Below, one piece after another: positions 27,637 through 36,401 of a stretch of DNA of 64,000 nt (its first letter is position 1; each line of letters begins with the position of its first letter). The notes beneath the pieces are model-generated. The model was not told where the DNA came from, did not search any database, and worked only from the letters and a program-made list of their open reading frames with translations. The position numbers were made by a program, and so were the translations under genes. The stretch is taken from positions 87,265 through 151,264 of the forward strand of contig JAHHIJ010000014.1 in NCBI GenBank assembly GCA_019358985.1, read 5' to 3'. The DNA is from Tolypothrix brevis GSE-NOS-MK-07-07A (lineage in GTDB: Bacteria > Cyanobacteriota > Cyanobacteriia > Cyanobacteriales > Nostocaceae).

Positions 27637-27927
27637 ATGCTAGAATCTGAGATGTCCAAAACAGTTAATACTGGTATCAAGCTGGATGCCTCGCTCCATG
27701 AACGGCTTAAGGCGCTTGGTCAGATAAAGGATCGTAGCCCACATTGGCTAATGCGGGCTGCGATCGCGGAATATGTGGAGCGTGAAGAAGTCTATGAGCG
27801 GGAAAAGCATGAGGATAGAGAAAGATGGGAACGCTACCAGACAAGCGGCAATGCTATTCCTGACGAAGCTGTTGATAACTGGCTTGCTTCGTGGGGAAGT
27901 GAAAGCGAGATGCCATGTCCCAGGTAA
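27637..27927 (+). CDS. ParD/CopG-type antitoxin (ribbon-helix-helix)
   Basis: 96 residues. A TAGGAGG site eight bases before the ATG fixes the start. KTVNTGIKLDASLHERL followed by HWLMRAAIAEYV is a ribbon-helix-helix DNA-binding domain; the acidic, charged C-terminus would bind the toxin. It overlaps the ParE-like gene by 13 bases. Such antitoxins usually repress their own operon. Confidence 0.85.
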   Translation: MLESEMSKTVNTGIKLDASLHERLKALGQIKDRSPHWLMRAAIAEYVEREEVYEREKHEDRERWERYQTSGNAIPDEAVDNWLASWGSESEMPCPR

Positions 27928-28202
27928 TCTGGTTGCCTGAAGCTTTAGAGGATCTAATACGGCTGGGAAGTTTTCTTGAAGATAAAAGCCCACAGGTGGC
28001 TAGCCGAGCGGCTGCGGTTATACGTGGTGGGGCAAAAATGCTTGCAGATTTTCCTGCAATAGGCAAGCCAATGAATGATGATACAGGGCGGCGCGAATTA
28101 TTCTTGCCTTTTGGAGCAGGAAATTATGTTTTACGCTACAGAATGGATCAGGACATAATAGTGATTATCAGAGTATGGCATAGCAGGGAAAATCGTGAGT
28201 AA
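27915..28202 (+). CDS. ParE/RelE-type toxin
   Basis: 95 residues. The pattern VIWLPEALEDLIRLGSFLED, then FPAIGKPM and YVLRYRMDQDIIVIIRVWHSRENR, is typical of ParE family toxins, which act on gyrase (ParE) or on ribosomes (RelE). The C-terminal HSRENR fits ParE. Start and preceding antitoxin overlap, so it belongs to a type II toxin-antitoxin operon. Confidence 0.87.
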   Translation: MSQVIWLPEALEDLIRLGSFLEDKSPQVASRAAAVIRGGAKMLADFPAIGKPMNDDTGRRELFLPFGAGNYVLRYRMDQDIIVIIRVWHSRENRE

Positions 28203-28262
28203 TCTGGTCAGCTAAAATCCAATTACCGAAACAGCTTTTCGCTTCTGTTCTGGCGTAACCTG

Positions 28263-28290
28263 CTTAGAGACGTAGCATTGCTACGTCTCT
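28263..28290. repeat. Dispersed ACGTAGC palindrome after parE
   Basis: AGAGACGTAGC-AT-TGCTACGTCTCT, one copy of the dispersed palindrome described at 12848. It lies between the toxin gene and the second TnpB transposon. Confidence 0.75.
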
Positions 28291-28324
28291 ACATCAGATG
28301 TAATCTACCGGATATGATAATGAA

Positions 28325-29677
28325 CTACCCACAGTTGGCTCCGCCTGAACTGTGGGTTTCTACATCCCTCAGTTCGTTATTAGCGGAGACTTCCACAGAT
28401 TTTTGACGCTTCTTCGCCCCTAGTTGCTTCATGCTTCCAGCTTGCTTACGCGCCTTGGTGCATGAAGTAGAGCCAGACGACTCTGCGTCTACGAGGCTAG
28501 TTCCTAACCCCGGTAGAGTGCCTTTTGCCCAGTAAAGCATTACTTCAGCAGCAGCAATATCTCGGTCTTGAACGTACCTACAAACACCACACTCGTGAAC
28601 TCTGATATCGAGTGTTTTTTTGTGCTGGTGTCCACATTTAGGGCAGGTTTGAGAAGGCTTTATTTTCTTAGTTGGAACCTCTATAAATAATCCACCAATC
28701 TGCTCAACTTTGTATTTGATGGCACTACGTAGCATCCCAAAACCCACATCCAGAATCGATTTGTTTAGACCCGCTTTTTGCTTTTTACGCTTGCCTTTCT
28801 TAGCCTTACTGGACATATTTTTGACTTCTAATTTTTCGGTGGCAACGAAGCTATTACTGCTTACAATTTCTGCTGCAACTTGATGTACCCAATTTTGTCT
28901 TTGGTTAGCTACTTTACGAGTTAATTTACTAACCTGAGATTGGGCTTTTTTCCATCTTCTAGAAGCCTTAATTTTCTTGTTTCTGTTTGGTGCGCGTTTG
29001 CGTCTCTTCTCCTTAGATAGGTGCTTAATTTTAGGTTCAGCAACCCTCAAAAACTTAGGTGCATCAAGTTGTTGATGTTTTTCCCCATCAGTGATTGATA
29101 ATGCTGACTTACAGCCTAAATCAATCCCAATTGCACCAGTTGGTAAAACATCTGGTTTGAGGGCTTGATCTAAAACATCGACGGTAATAGATGCGTACCA
29201 TTTACCGTTACGAAAAACGATTGTGCAAGTAGTAGGAACTCCCCAATACTTAGCCTGTCCACGCATCTGAATCCGACCAATTTTAGATAAGTTGAGATAA
29301 CGATTCTCACCGCTAGACTCGATAGAATATCCAGTTTTAGCCGGATACGTCCATCCAGAATAATGGCGAATTGATTTGAACCTTGGGCGTTTACCCAATC
29401 CTACAAACCAGCGTTGGAAAGCAAAATCAACACGTTTCAAAGTTGCTTGTAGAGCTTGAGAATTGATTTCTTTATACTCTATCCAAACTTCTTTGAACCC
29501 TGGCAAACAATTCTGTTGTTCAAAATAATCAACCTTGTGGTTGAACTTTTGATATTGAGTGAATCTGTTATAAATAGCAGCGTTATACAAGTCTTTATGG
29601 AGCTTTCGGTGATACCGCAAAGACTGCTCTAGGAGCTTATTTGGGTATAACCTGAAAGTCATTCGTCTTGTAGCCAC
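28325..29677 (-). CDS. tnpB: TnpB, RNA-guided nuclease (IS605/IS1341 type)
   Basis: 450 residues, start MATRRMTFRLYPNKL. RuvC-I Asp in GIDLGCKSALS, Glu in TEKLEVKNMS, a zinc ribbon with CPKCGHQH and CGVCRY, and RuvC-III Asp in QDRDIAAAEVM are present, so it appears intact. It has a C-terminal extension of about 45 residues after the RuvC-III motif, partly coded by the right-end hairpin. It is only distantly similar to the TnpB at 21811-22995. Confidence 0.92.
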   Translation of the reverse strand: MATRRMTFRLYPNKLLEQSLRYHRKLHKDLYNAAIYNRFTQYQKFNHKVDYFEQQNCLPGFKEVWIEYKEINSQALQATLKRVDFAFQRWFVGLGKRPRFKSIRHYSGWTYPAKTGYSIESSGENRYLNLSKIGRIQMRGQAKYWGVPTTCTIVFRNGKWYASITVDVLDQALKPDVLPTGAIGIDLGCKSALSITDGEKHQQLDAPKFLRVAEPKIKHLSKEKRRKRAPNRNKKIKASRRWKKAQSQVSKLTRKVANQRQNWVHQVAAEIVSSNSFVATEKLEVKNMSSKAKKGKRKKQKAGLNKSILDVGFGMLRSAIKYKVEQIGGLFIEVPTKKIKPSQTCPKCGHQHKKTLDIRVHECGVCRYVQDRDIAAAEVMLYWAKGTLPGLGTSLVDAESSGSTSCTKARKQAGSMKQLGAKKRQKSVEVSANNELRDVETHSSGGANCG

Positions 29678-29744
29678 TGATGAAGCAATCTCCTGTTTGA
29701 TTTGCTATATTAGCCATAACATACGTAACGACAAAATAACGAGC

Positions 29745-29918
29745 ATGAAAAAGAAATATTTGAATCTAAGACTTTCAGAACGTCGGCTAAATATCCTCAG
29801 AGAGTATGCCGTCATGTCCGATAAATCAATGACAGGAATAATTGAAGCATATATAGACTCATTACCAAATGCTAAGATTGGCAATTCTTCAGACATCTCA
29901 CGCCCTCTCAAGGAATAG
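29745..29918 (+). CDS. Small ribbon-helix-helix-like protein divergent from tnpB (second case)
   Basis: 57 residues from MKKKYLNLRLSERR. A first strand LNLRLS is followed by two helices (RLNILREYAVMSDKSM and GIIEAYIDSLP) and the tail NAKIGNSS. It corresponds residue for residue in layout to the 54-residue protein at 23052-23216, although the two TnpB proteins differ. It starts 67 bases from tnpB. Probably an element-encoded DNA-binding regulator. Confidence 0.62.
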   Translation: MKKKYLNLRLSERRLNILREYAVMSDKSMTGIIEAYIDSLPNAKIGNSSDISRPLKE

Positions 29919-30033
29919 TGGATTGAATTGGTTGGAGATGCCTTCATCATTGCCCGCTCCCTATCCCCACCCTATGAGTACATTGAGGGTGGGGACTTCC
30001 GCGTCTTGTTAAGCGTTGAAACGCTTACTACTT

Positions 30034-30870
30034 TTAAGAGGGCAAATTAACTTTTTTGGCTAAACCCAGAGTCTTCAAAACTTTGATGCTCCACCAAGTA
30101 ACATCAACTTCCCACCAATGCAAGCCAGATTTTGCCATTTGGGGAAAGGTGTGATGGTTGTTGTGCCAGCCTTCGCCATATGTGACAATGGATACCCACC
30201 AGAGGTTACGCGCACCGTCGTTTGCTTCAAAATTGCGATAGCCCCAAGCGTGTGTAGCGGAGTTGACAAACCAAGTTGAGTGCCAAAGCAAGACTGCTCT
30301 CACAAATATTCCGTAGACGACAAATGACCAGCCACCGATGAGATACAGCACGATACCGAGGGGAATTTGCAAAAGTAAAAAGTAGCGATCTAGCCAACGA
30401 TAATATGGTTGTCGTGCTAGGTCGGGCGCATATTTGTGATAGATTTCATAATCAAAGAACTCTGAACGAGGGTAGAAAATCCAGAGCATGTGACTCCACC
30501 AAAATCCTCGTTGAGCAGAGTATGGGTCTAAATCGACATCTTCTGTATGAGCATGATGCTGCCGGTGTCCACCAATCCAAAAAATTGGACCTCCTTGCAA
30601 AGCTAGCGCTCCGATGAGAGCGATCGCATACTCCAACCACTTCGGGACTTGGAAACTTCGATGACTCAACAGTCGATGATACCCCAAACATATACCAATA
30701 CTCCCAAATAGCCAGTGAAGAAATATCACTAGAGCTAATGCAGACCAAGAGAAAAACCAGGGAGCAAGTAAAGCTATGCCATGAAATGTAGTAAAAAATA
30801 CCACATTTGTCCAATTGAGCGTCGGTGAATTTCCGCTCTCAGGAGTGCTGGCAAAAAATTTTGCAGTCAT
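30034..30870 (-). CDS. desC: Acyl-lipid delta-9-type fatty acid desaturase
   Basis: 278 residues. Three di-iron His boxes are visible: HRLLSH, HRQHHAHTED and GEGWHNNHHTFP, with membrane helices around residues 25-65 and 160-205. It introduces the first double bond into membrane-lipid acyl chains, using ferredoxin in cyanobacteria. The boxes match DesC rather than DesA or DesB. It is divergent from the TetR-type gene, which could regulate it; that link is inference from position. Confidence 0.88.
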   Translation of the reverse strand: MTAKFFASTPESGNSPTLNWTNVVFFTTFHGIALLAPWFFSWSALALVIFLHWLFGSIGICLGYHRLLSHRSFQVPKWLEYAIALIGALALQGGPIFWIGGHRQHHAHTEDVDLDPYSAQRGFWWSHMLWIFYPRSEFFDYEIYHKYAPDLARQPYYRWLDRYFLLLQIPLGIVLYLIGGWSFVVYGIFVRAVLLWHSTWFVNSATHAWGYRNFEANDGARNLWWVSIVTYGEGWHNNHHTFPQMAKSGLHWWEVDVTWWSIKVLKTLGLAKKVNLPS

Positions 30871-31190
30871 AAAAATTCCTGTCGATGGTTAAGGAAGCGA
30901 TTTGCTTTTGTCGGGAGTTGCAATATGCTGGTCATAATTTGACAGATTTTGCAAGGTTGGTTTTTGAATTGGCTCCGCAGATTGCTGAGGCTAGATGCCT
31001 CATTGCTACAAGAGTTATTCTTTTTTTTCGTGCGTTAGGCGCTTTGCTTAAACACCTGACGCATTGGTTTACCCGATTATCTGTTCAGCTCTTTCTAAAG
31101 CAATGGTTTACAGTTGAGCAAGTACCACTTACATTTTTATGCTAACAGTTCTGCGATTTGTATGCAAGCGCTGCTTGCATTTTTCTTTAT
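30871..31190. promoter_or_regulatory. Intergenic region with a palindrome before the TetR-type gene
   Basis: An open frame at 30885-31145 has no family pattern and is not called. ATGCAAGC-GCT-GCTTGCAT at 31162-31180 is a perfect 8-bp inverted repeat ending ten bases before the TetR-type start codon. It is a natural candidate for that regulator's own operator. Confidence 0.5.
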
Positions 31191-32429
31191 ATGTCTTCTC
31201 AATCCCATTCAGCTCGTCAACGTCTGATTCAAGCAGCACTTGAATTATTTACCGCTTCGGGAGTCAGCGGTACTACAACCCGCCAAATTGCAGAAAAAGC
31301 AGAAGTGAATGAAGTGACGCTATTCCGGCATTTTGGCAACAAGCATGGGCTACTTTTAGCTGTCTTGGAAGAATCCGCAGCCTTTAAAAATTTAGGTGAG
31401 TCTCTTGTTCGCCGAGCAATTCCGCCTGGTAATGTGTATCAAGCTCTAAAAGATTATGCAAGTGAAAGCTTACACGCATTAGAACAAGTTCCAGAATTTG
31501 TTAGGTCTGTGGTGGGTGAAGCAGACCAATACCCAGCAGAAAATCGTCGCGCTTTGGGACGGGGGTTAACGGAAGCTAACCGTTATGTAGCAGAGTACTT
31601 AGCTACTGTAATTGAACAGGGACACTTAAATACCTATCTACCGGCAGAAAAACTAGCGAGTTTGTTAAATGGGATGTTGCTAGGATATGCAGTAATTGAG
31701 TTTACGAGTGAATTTCACGAACTTTGGGAAGATAGAGATGATTTTCTGGAGAATTTGGTGCAGTTGTTTTTACAGGGAGCGATGTCACCCATAGTTGAGA
31801 CAAGTCAATATTCCTCAAGTTTGACTGTCATAAATTCTATTAGTCGGGAAGTGGCTGATTTGCCGGCTTCTTTAGTCCATCAAATTCTGCAACAAGCGAG
31901 AAAATTGGGAGTGCAAAATTATGCATTGGCATATGTGTTATTTGCTGGTGGGTTGTCTGTTGAGGAATTAGTTGGTTTAGAGCGATCGCATCAATTTTAC
32001 GATAGTCAAGGACACTTTCTACAAATTGCCACAACTACCGGATTTCGCCAAATACCTGTCAATCAGTGGATAATGGCTACTCGCTATGGTTCCTACACTA
32101 ATAATCCATTAACTAAATGGCTGAAAAGTCGTAAAGATAATCAACCTGCTATGTTTATTCATGAATCTGGTTCGCCAATGTCAGAATCACAAATTGACGT
32201 ACACTGGCACATGTGGACACAAGGACTGTTAACACCAGAAGGACAACCACCAGCAATTATTCAAACACAACAAACTTGGCGTGTAGAAATGTTGATGCGC
32301 GGTATGAGCTTAGAAAATCTTACCATTTTAACGGGATGCGATCGCACTCAATTACAACCCTACGCCAAAAGAGCCAGAGAAAAAGCCGCTTTAGAGCAAG
32401 CAACTCGTTTAGACCAAAAACCTGGATAG
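31191..32429 (+). CDS. TetR-type regulator fused to a degenerate tyrosine-recombinase-like domain
   Basis: 412 residues from MSSQSHSARQRLI. The TetR helix-turn-helix (about 8-55, with TTTRQIAEKAEVNEVTLFRH) and a ligand-type middle part (to about 205) are clear. The last 190 residues follow the integrase layout: a helical YALAYVLFAGGLSVEELVGL, a strand-turn FLQIATTTGFRQIPV, then WRVEMLMRGMSLENLTILTG and a Tyr in QPYAKRA. The first Arg is replaced (GGLS for GxR) and the His before WR is absent, so strand cleavage is unlikely. It may dimerise or bind DNA. Confidence 0.75.
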   Translation: MSSQSHSARQRLIQAALELFTASGVSGTTTRQIAEKAEVNEVTLFRHFGNKHGLLLAVLEESAAFKNLGESLVRRAIPPGNVYQALKDYASESLHALEQVPEFVRSVVGEADQYPAENRRALGRGLTEANRYVAEYLATVIEQGHLNTYLPAEKLASLLNGMLLGYAVIEFTSEFHELWEDRDDFLENLVQLFLQGAMSPIVETSQYSSSLTVINSISREVADLPASLVHQILQQARKLGVQNYALAYVLFAGGLSVEELVGLERSHQFYDSQGHFLQIATTTGFRQIPVNQWIMATRYGSYTNNPLTKWLKSRKDNQPAMFIHESGSPMSESQIDVHWHMWTQGLLTPEGQPPAIIQTQQTWRVEMLMRGMSLENLTILTGCDRTQLQPYAKRAREKAALEQATRLDQKPG

Positions 32430-32496
32430 TTGTTGTTTGTTAGTTGGAGCGTTGTTGGGTGTTGAGTGAATGAGAGCGCGATTAACTTTGATTTCA

Positions 32497-32685
32497 GCAT
32501 TCATAACCACAGCTTGTATTGTGGTTACGACAACTTCTTTATTTGTAACGACAGCTTGTGTTGTGGTTACGACAACTTCTGCATTCATCACCACAGCTTA
32601 TGTTGTGTTTGCGACAACACCTGCGTTTCTGATGAAAGCTTACGTTGTGGTAACGACAACTTATGCATTTATAACCACAGAGTGC
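32497..32685. repeat. 42-bp minisatellite, four and a half copies
   Basis: Imperfect 42-base units start at 32497, 32539, 32581, 32623 and 32665 (last one partial). The rightward frame (32470-32688) reads 14-residue Val/Thr-rich units such as AFITTACIVVTTTS; the leftward frame is also open over part of it. No ribosome-binding site is evident, so I treat it as a repeat rather than a gene. Confidence 0.75.
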
Positions 32686-32752
32686 TGAAAATCTGATAAA
32701 CAAGAAACTCAGGACTCAAAAATTTCGTTTTTGACAAGATTACTGAACCCAC

Positions 32753-33080
32753 TCAATTGCAGCAAAGGGCTTTGAATTTGCTCGGTGTTTCTCTAATTTG
32801 TATCCAGTAAACCTCTTGTTCTGCTTTAAGCATTATTTCCCGTCCGTATCCTTGACCGCGCAGCGATTGAGCAACCCACAGGTGAGAAATAAACAGCCAT
32901 CCCCAGTGTGTTTCACCGACTAAACCACCGACAATTTCACTGTTACTATCTCGAATGAAGATGACCAAGGGATATGCAACATCCTTTTGCTTTTGATTAT
33001 TGTTGTTGTAGTTGAGAATCTTACCGATAACAGTACGAATATCTTCTGCCGACGGATTATCCTCAACCGTTATTGTTAGG
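32753..33080 (-). pseudogene. Truncated GNAT-family acetyltransferase
   Basis: The frame shows GNAT motifs: PLVIFIRDSNSEIVGGLVG, then LWVAQSLRGQGYGREIMLKAEQE, which includes the acetyl-CoA loop RGQGYG. After AEQE the frame runs into unrelated residues, while a +1 frame continues as TGYKLEKHRANSKPF. Upstream homology-like sequence reaches about 33080 but no ATG lies in frame. It looks broken at both ends. Confidence 0.55.
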
Positions 33081-33271
33081 TTAGTTCTACTCCTTGTTCC
33101 CCTTTCTCCATCTTTCTCTTCTTCCCTGTCCCTATAGATAATAGAATAGAAACTCAGCCTTAATATTGCCTTTAATTACTAGAAGAAAAATTTAGTAGCA
33201 AATTTGACTGAATTGGATCGACAAAAGTCTGTACGAACTTTGTAGCATCAAAAACGCTTGTGATATTTCCT

Positions 33272-35383
33272 ATGGATTCCCGGATTCGCTTTTTAATGTG
33301 CGCCCCTGACCACTATGATGTGGACTATGTGATCAACCCCTGGATGGAAGGGAATATTCACAAGTCATCACGCGATCGCGCTGTGCAACAGTGGCAAAAA
33401 CTGCATCTTCTACTCAAAGAACACGCTATTGTAGACTTGGTTGCACCCCAAAAAGGTGTACCGGACATGGTATTTACCGCCAACGCTGGCTTAGTGTTGG
33501 GTAATAACGTTGTTCTCAGCCGCTTTTTACACAAAGAGCGTCAGGGTGAGGAACCTTACTTTAAACAATGGTTTGAAGAAAACGGCTACACAGTCAACGA
33601 ACTACCGAAAGATTTGCCCTTTGAAGGTGCGGGAGACGCACTTCTAGACCGAGAAGGACGCTGGTTATGGGCGGGATACGGCTTTCGTTCAGAATTAGAT
33701 TCTCACCCCTATTTAGCGAAGTGGCTGGATATTGAGGTGGTGTCTTTACGCTTGACAGATGAGCGCTTTTATCACCTGGATACTTGCTTTTGTCCCCTTG
33801 CCAATGGCTATTTGCTGTATTATCCAGGTGCCTTTGATTCTTACTCCAACCGCATGATTGAAATGCGCGTCGCACCAGAAAAGCGGATTGCAATTGCAGA
33901 AGCGGACGCGGTAAACTTTGCCTGCAATACGGTGAATGTAAACCATATTGTGATTATGAACAAGGCTTCAGATGCTTTGAAAGCAAGCCTTGAAAATGCG
34001 GGTTTCCAAGTGATGGAAACACCCTTAACAGAATTTCTCAAAGCAGGTGGTGCAGCAAAATGTCTGACGCTGCGAGTGACCGAACCAGTACGTGATGAAG
34101 TTCACGCGAATGTTTCGGTAGAAAGTCGGATTATTCGCATTGAAGGACACTTGCTCGATTCTGGTTTGATTAACCGCGCTTTGGATATGATTATCGATAG
34201 CGGTGGTAGTTTCCAAGTGCTGAATTTCAACTTGGGAGAACAGCGACAAAGTACTTCAGCCGCTGAGGTGAAGGTGTCGGCGCCTTCCCATCAAGTGATG
34301 GAAGAAATTATATCTCACCTAATTGATTTGGGTGCGGTAGATTTGCCTCAAGATGAGCGCGACGCCAAACTTGAGCCTGTATTGCAAGCAGGAGTTGCAC
34401 CAGATGATTTTTATGTAAGTACGATTTATCCGACTGAAGTGCGGATTAACGGTGAATGGGTGAAAGTGGTTTCCCAGCGGATGGATGGTGCGATCGCAGT
34501 GATCGAAACTCCTGATGGTTGGTTGGCGCGGTGTAAAATTTTACGCGATTTAGAAATAGGCGAATATGTAGTTGTTGATGTGCAAGGTATCCGCACCGTC
34601 CGCAGACCAGAATCGCGAGAACAACGCAACTCTCAAGAATTCAGCTTTATGTCGTCGGGTGTTTCCAGCGAACGCCGGGTGGAAATAGTTGTGGAGCAGG
34701 TGGCGTGGGAGTTACGTAAAATTCGTGATACGGGTGGTAAAGTAGTTGTCACAGCGGGTCCTGTGGTGATTCACACTGGCGGTGGCGAACATTTGGCGCG
34801 ATTGGTTAGAGAAGGATATGTCCAAGCTCTGTTGGGTGGAAATGCGATCGCAGTCCACGATATGGAGCAAAATATGATGGGGACTTCTCTCGGTGTGGAT
34901 ATGAAACGGGGTGTCGCTGTGCGCGGTGGACATCGCCACCATTTGAAGGTAATTAATACTGTCCGCCGTCATGGTAGCATTGCTGCGGCTGTAGAAGCGG
35001 GAGTGTTTAAGTGTGGTGTCATGTATGAGTGTGTCCGCGCTGGTGTACCTTTCAGCCTCGCGGGTTCCATTCGCGATGATGGTCCTTTGCCGGATACGCA
35101 GATGGATTTGATTCAGGCTCAGGAGGAATATGCAAAGCTACTTAAAGGTGCAGATATGATTTTGATGTTATCATCAATGCTGCACTCTATCGGCGTGGGG
35201 AATATGACTCCGGCTGGGGTGAAGATGGTTTGTGTGGATATTAATCCAGCTGTGGTGACAAAATTAAGCGATCGCGGTTCCATTGAATCGGTTGGTGTGG
35301 TGACAGATGTCGGGTTGTTTTTGAGTCTGTTGGTGCAGCAGTTGGATAAGTTGACTAGTCCTTATCAAGCTGTGGTAGGTTAG
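33272..35383 (+). CDS. agrE: Bifunctional arginine dihydrolase / ornithine cyclodeaminase-like enzyme AgrE
   Basis: 703 residues from MDSRIRFLMC, the reported AgrE length; the preceding GTG at 33260 is a possible alternative start. The N-terminal half has the guanidine-modifying fold: PDMVFTANAG, EGAGDAL, HLDTCFCPL and the catalytic-type Cys in ACNTVNVN. A linker with VESRIIRIEGHLLDSG follows, and the C-terminal domain (about 400-700) contains the NAD-binding-like VTAGPVVIHTGGGEH. In Anabaena AgrE turns arginine into proline and ammonia and matters for cyanophycin use in diazotrophic growth. Also called ArgZ in unicellular strains. Confidence 0.92.
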   Translation: MDSRIRFLMCAPDHYDVDYVINPWMEGNIHKSSRDRAVQQWQKLHLLLKEHAIVDLVAPQKGVPDMVFTANAGLVLGNNVVLSRFLHKERQGEEPYFKQWFEENGYTVNELPKDLPFEGAGDALLDREGRWLWAGYGFRSELDSHPYLAKWLDIEVVSLRLTDERFYHLDTCFCPLANGYLLYYPGAFDSYSNRMIEMRVAPEKRIAIAEADAVNFACNTVNVNHIVIMNKASDALKASLENAGFQVMETPLTEFLKAGGAAKCLTLRVTEPVRDEVHANVSVESRIIRIEGHLLDSGLINRALDMIIDSGGSFQVLNFNLGEQRQSTSAAEVKVSAPSHQVMEEIISHLIDLGAVDLPQDERDAKLEPVLQAGVAPDDFYVSTIYPTEVRINGEWVKVVSQRMDGAIAVIETPDGWLARCKILRDLEIGEYVVVDVQGIRTVRRPESREQRNSQEFSFMSSGVSSERRVEIVVEQVAWELRKIRDTGGKVVVTAGPVVIHTGGGEHLARLVREGYVQALLGGNAIAVHDMEQNMMGTSLGVDMKRGVAVRGGHRHHLKVINTVRRHGSIAAAVEAGVFKCGVMYECVRAGVPFSLAGSIRDDGPLPDTQMDLIQAQEEYAKLLKGADMILMLSSMLHSIGVGNMTPAGVKMVCVDINPAVVTKLSDRGSIESVGVVTDVGLFLSLLVQQLDKLTSPYQAVVG

Positions 35384-35457
35384 GAAACGTAGACGCGCAA
35401 GCGGCTTGCCGCAGGCTACCGCGAAGACGCCAAGGACGCCAAGAAAGGGAGAAAGGG

Positions 35458-35958
35458 ATGGAAGGGGTAGCTTTTAAGAGTGGGTTACAGGTTCGTTGGG
35501 TCAGTTTTATTGCTGATTTTCTGCTTGCGGGGATGGTTGTCGGACCGCTGGCAGCTCCTTTTCTTGCTGCGTCTGGGTTGCCAATGTTAAGTTTGATTGC
35601 GGACATCATTTATTTCATGGGAAATCATGTATGTCCGCAACCTAATATGGGGTTAGATTTGGCACCGCCGTTTATTATGGCTGTATGTATGCGCTGTTAC
35701 GGTACGGTAACGGGTTTGCTGTTTACTCGGTTGCTGTATGGGGTGACTGGTGGTAAGGGTTTTTACTGGTTGAGTCAGTATGGCTGGAATGGTGCGGCGA
35801 CTTCAACTGTGTTAATGATGGCTTATCCGTGGGAGTTAGCAGCGCAGGTTTTAGGTTGGTGGAATTTTAACAATTATTTGGTTACGCCGTTTGGGTTGAT
35901 TACTGGTTTGGCTTGGGGATTGTTTACTATGCCAATATTGCACCATCGTAAGTATTAA
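35458..35958 (+). CDS. DUF2085 family membrane protein
   Basis: 166 residues with about four hydrophobic helices. The motif NHVCPQPNMGL, followed by AVCMRCYGTVTGLL, carries the conserved His and Cys residues of DUF2085. Function unknown. The leader at 35384-35457 is a dispersed repeat with GCAAGCGGCTTGCCGC and CGCCAAGGACGCCAAG. Confidence 0.8.
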   Translation: MEGVAFKSGLQVRWVSFIADFLLAGMVVGPLAAPFLAASGLPMLSLIADIIYFMGNHVCPQPNMGLDLAPPFIMAVCMRCYGTVTGLLFTRLLYGVTGGKGFYWLSQYGWNGAATSTVLMMAYPWELAAQVLGWWNFNNYLVTPFGLITGLAWGLFTMPILHHRKY

Positions 35959-36208
35959 AAGATATATCTGTAGGCTGTTGCAAAAATAGGCGCAAACTGT
36001 TGGTAGGTAGACCTAAATAATCGCGCCGAAAATTAGCTTGTACCCGATTTTGGGTGATAAATAAGTCAATATGGTCTGCTAAGGGAAATAACTTCAATGG
36101 TGAACGACCTCGCGGTCGGTTGATGTTGCGGATGAAAACAGCGATTTTCGGTTGGTGTAAGCGATCGCCACGGAGACGTTGTATTTTAGCTAGTAGGGAG
36201 AGAGGCAA
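35927..36208 (-). CDS. Doubtful small hypothetical protein, followed by a gap
   Basis: 93 residues, basic (start MPLSLLAKIQRLRGDR), no recognised family; the middle (IDLFITQNRVQANFRRDYLGL) looks protein-like. It overlaps the end of the DUF2085 gene by 32 bases on the opposite strand, and no binding site is clear. It could be a gene fragment. The rest of the space up to 36401 shows nothing more than a possible promoter for the gene at 36402. Confidence 0.3.
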   Translation of the reverse strand: MPLSLLAKIQRLRGDRLHQPKIAVFIRNINRPRGRSPLKLFPLADHIDLFITQNRVQANFRRDYLGLPTNSLRLFLQQPTDISFNTYDGAILA

Positions 36209-36401
36209 GCAAGGGTTGGCTCTCTCCCTACCCGCCTTTATTACTTATTTTATTTTTTGGTAGTTCCTTTCTGGAAACGCTCTTCTTTTTTTGTAGGAAA
36301 TAATGACCTATCTGACGTTTTTTCCAACTTACCTTAACCTGTCATAATGGGTTGGCTTCAACTACTGACACTCAATATTACAAATCGGTAAAACAAATGC
36401 T

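Larger units (their letters stand above)
28318..30003 (-). mobile_element. Second IS200/IS605-type TnpB transposon
   Basis: Approximate ends. The left-hand end is near the hairpin CCCACAGTT-11 bases-AACTGTGGG (28328-28356), which overlaps the tnpB stop region. The right-hand end has CATTGCCC (29948-29955), a hairpin CCCCACCCT with AGGGTGGGG, and GGGGACTT (29991-29998), the same arrangement as the element at 21752-23313. It carries tnpB and a divergent small gene; no tnpA. Confidence 0.65.

Noticed and set aside
30885..31145. 86-residue frame before the TetR-type gene
   Set aside because: No family pattern, no binding site, and it occupies the promoter region of two divergent genes.
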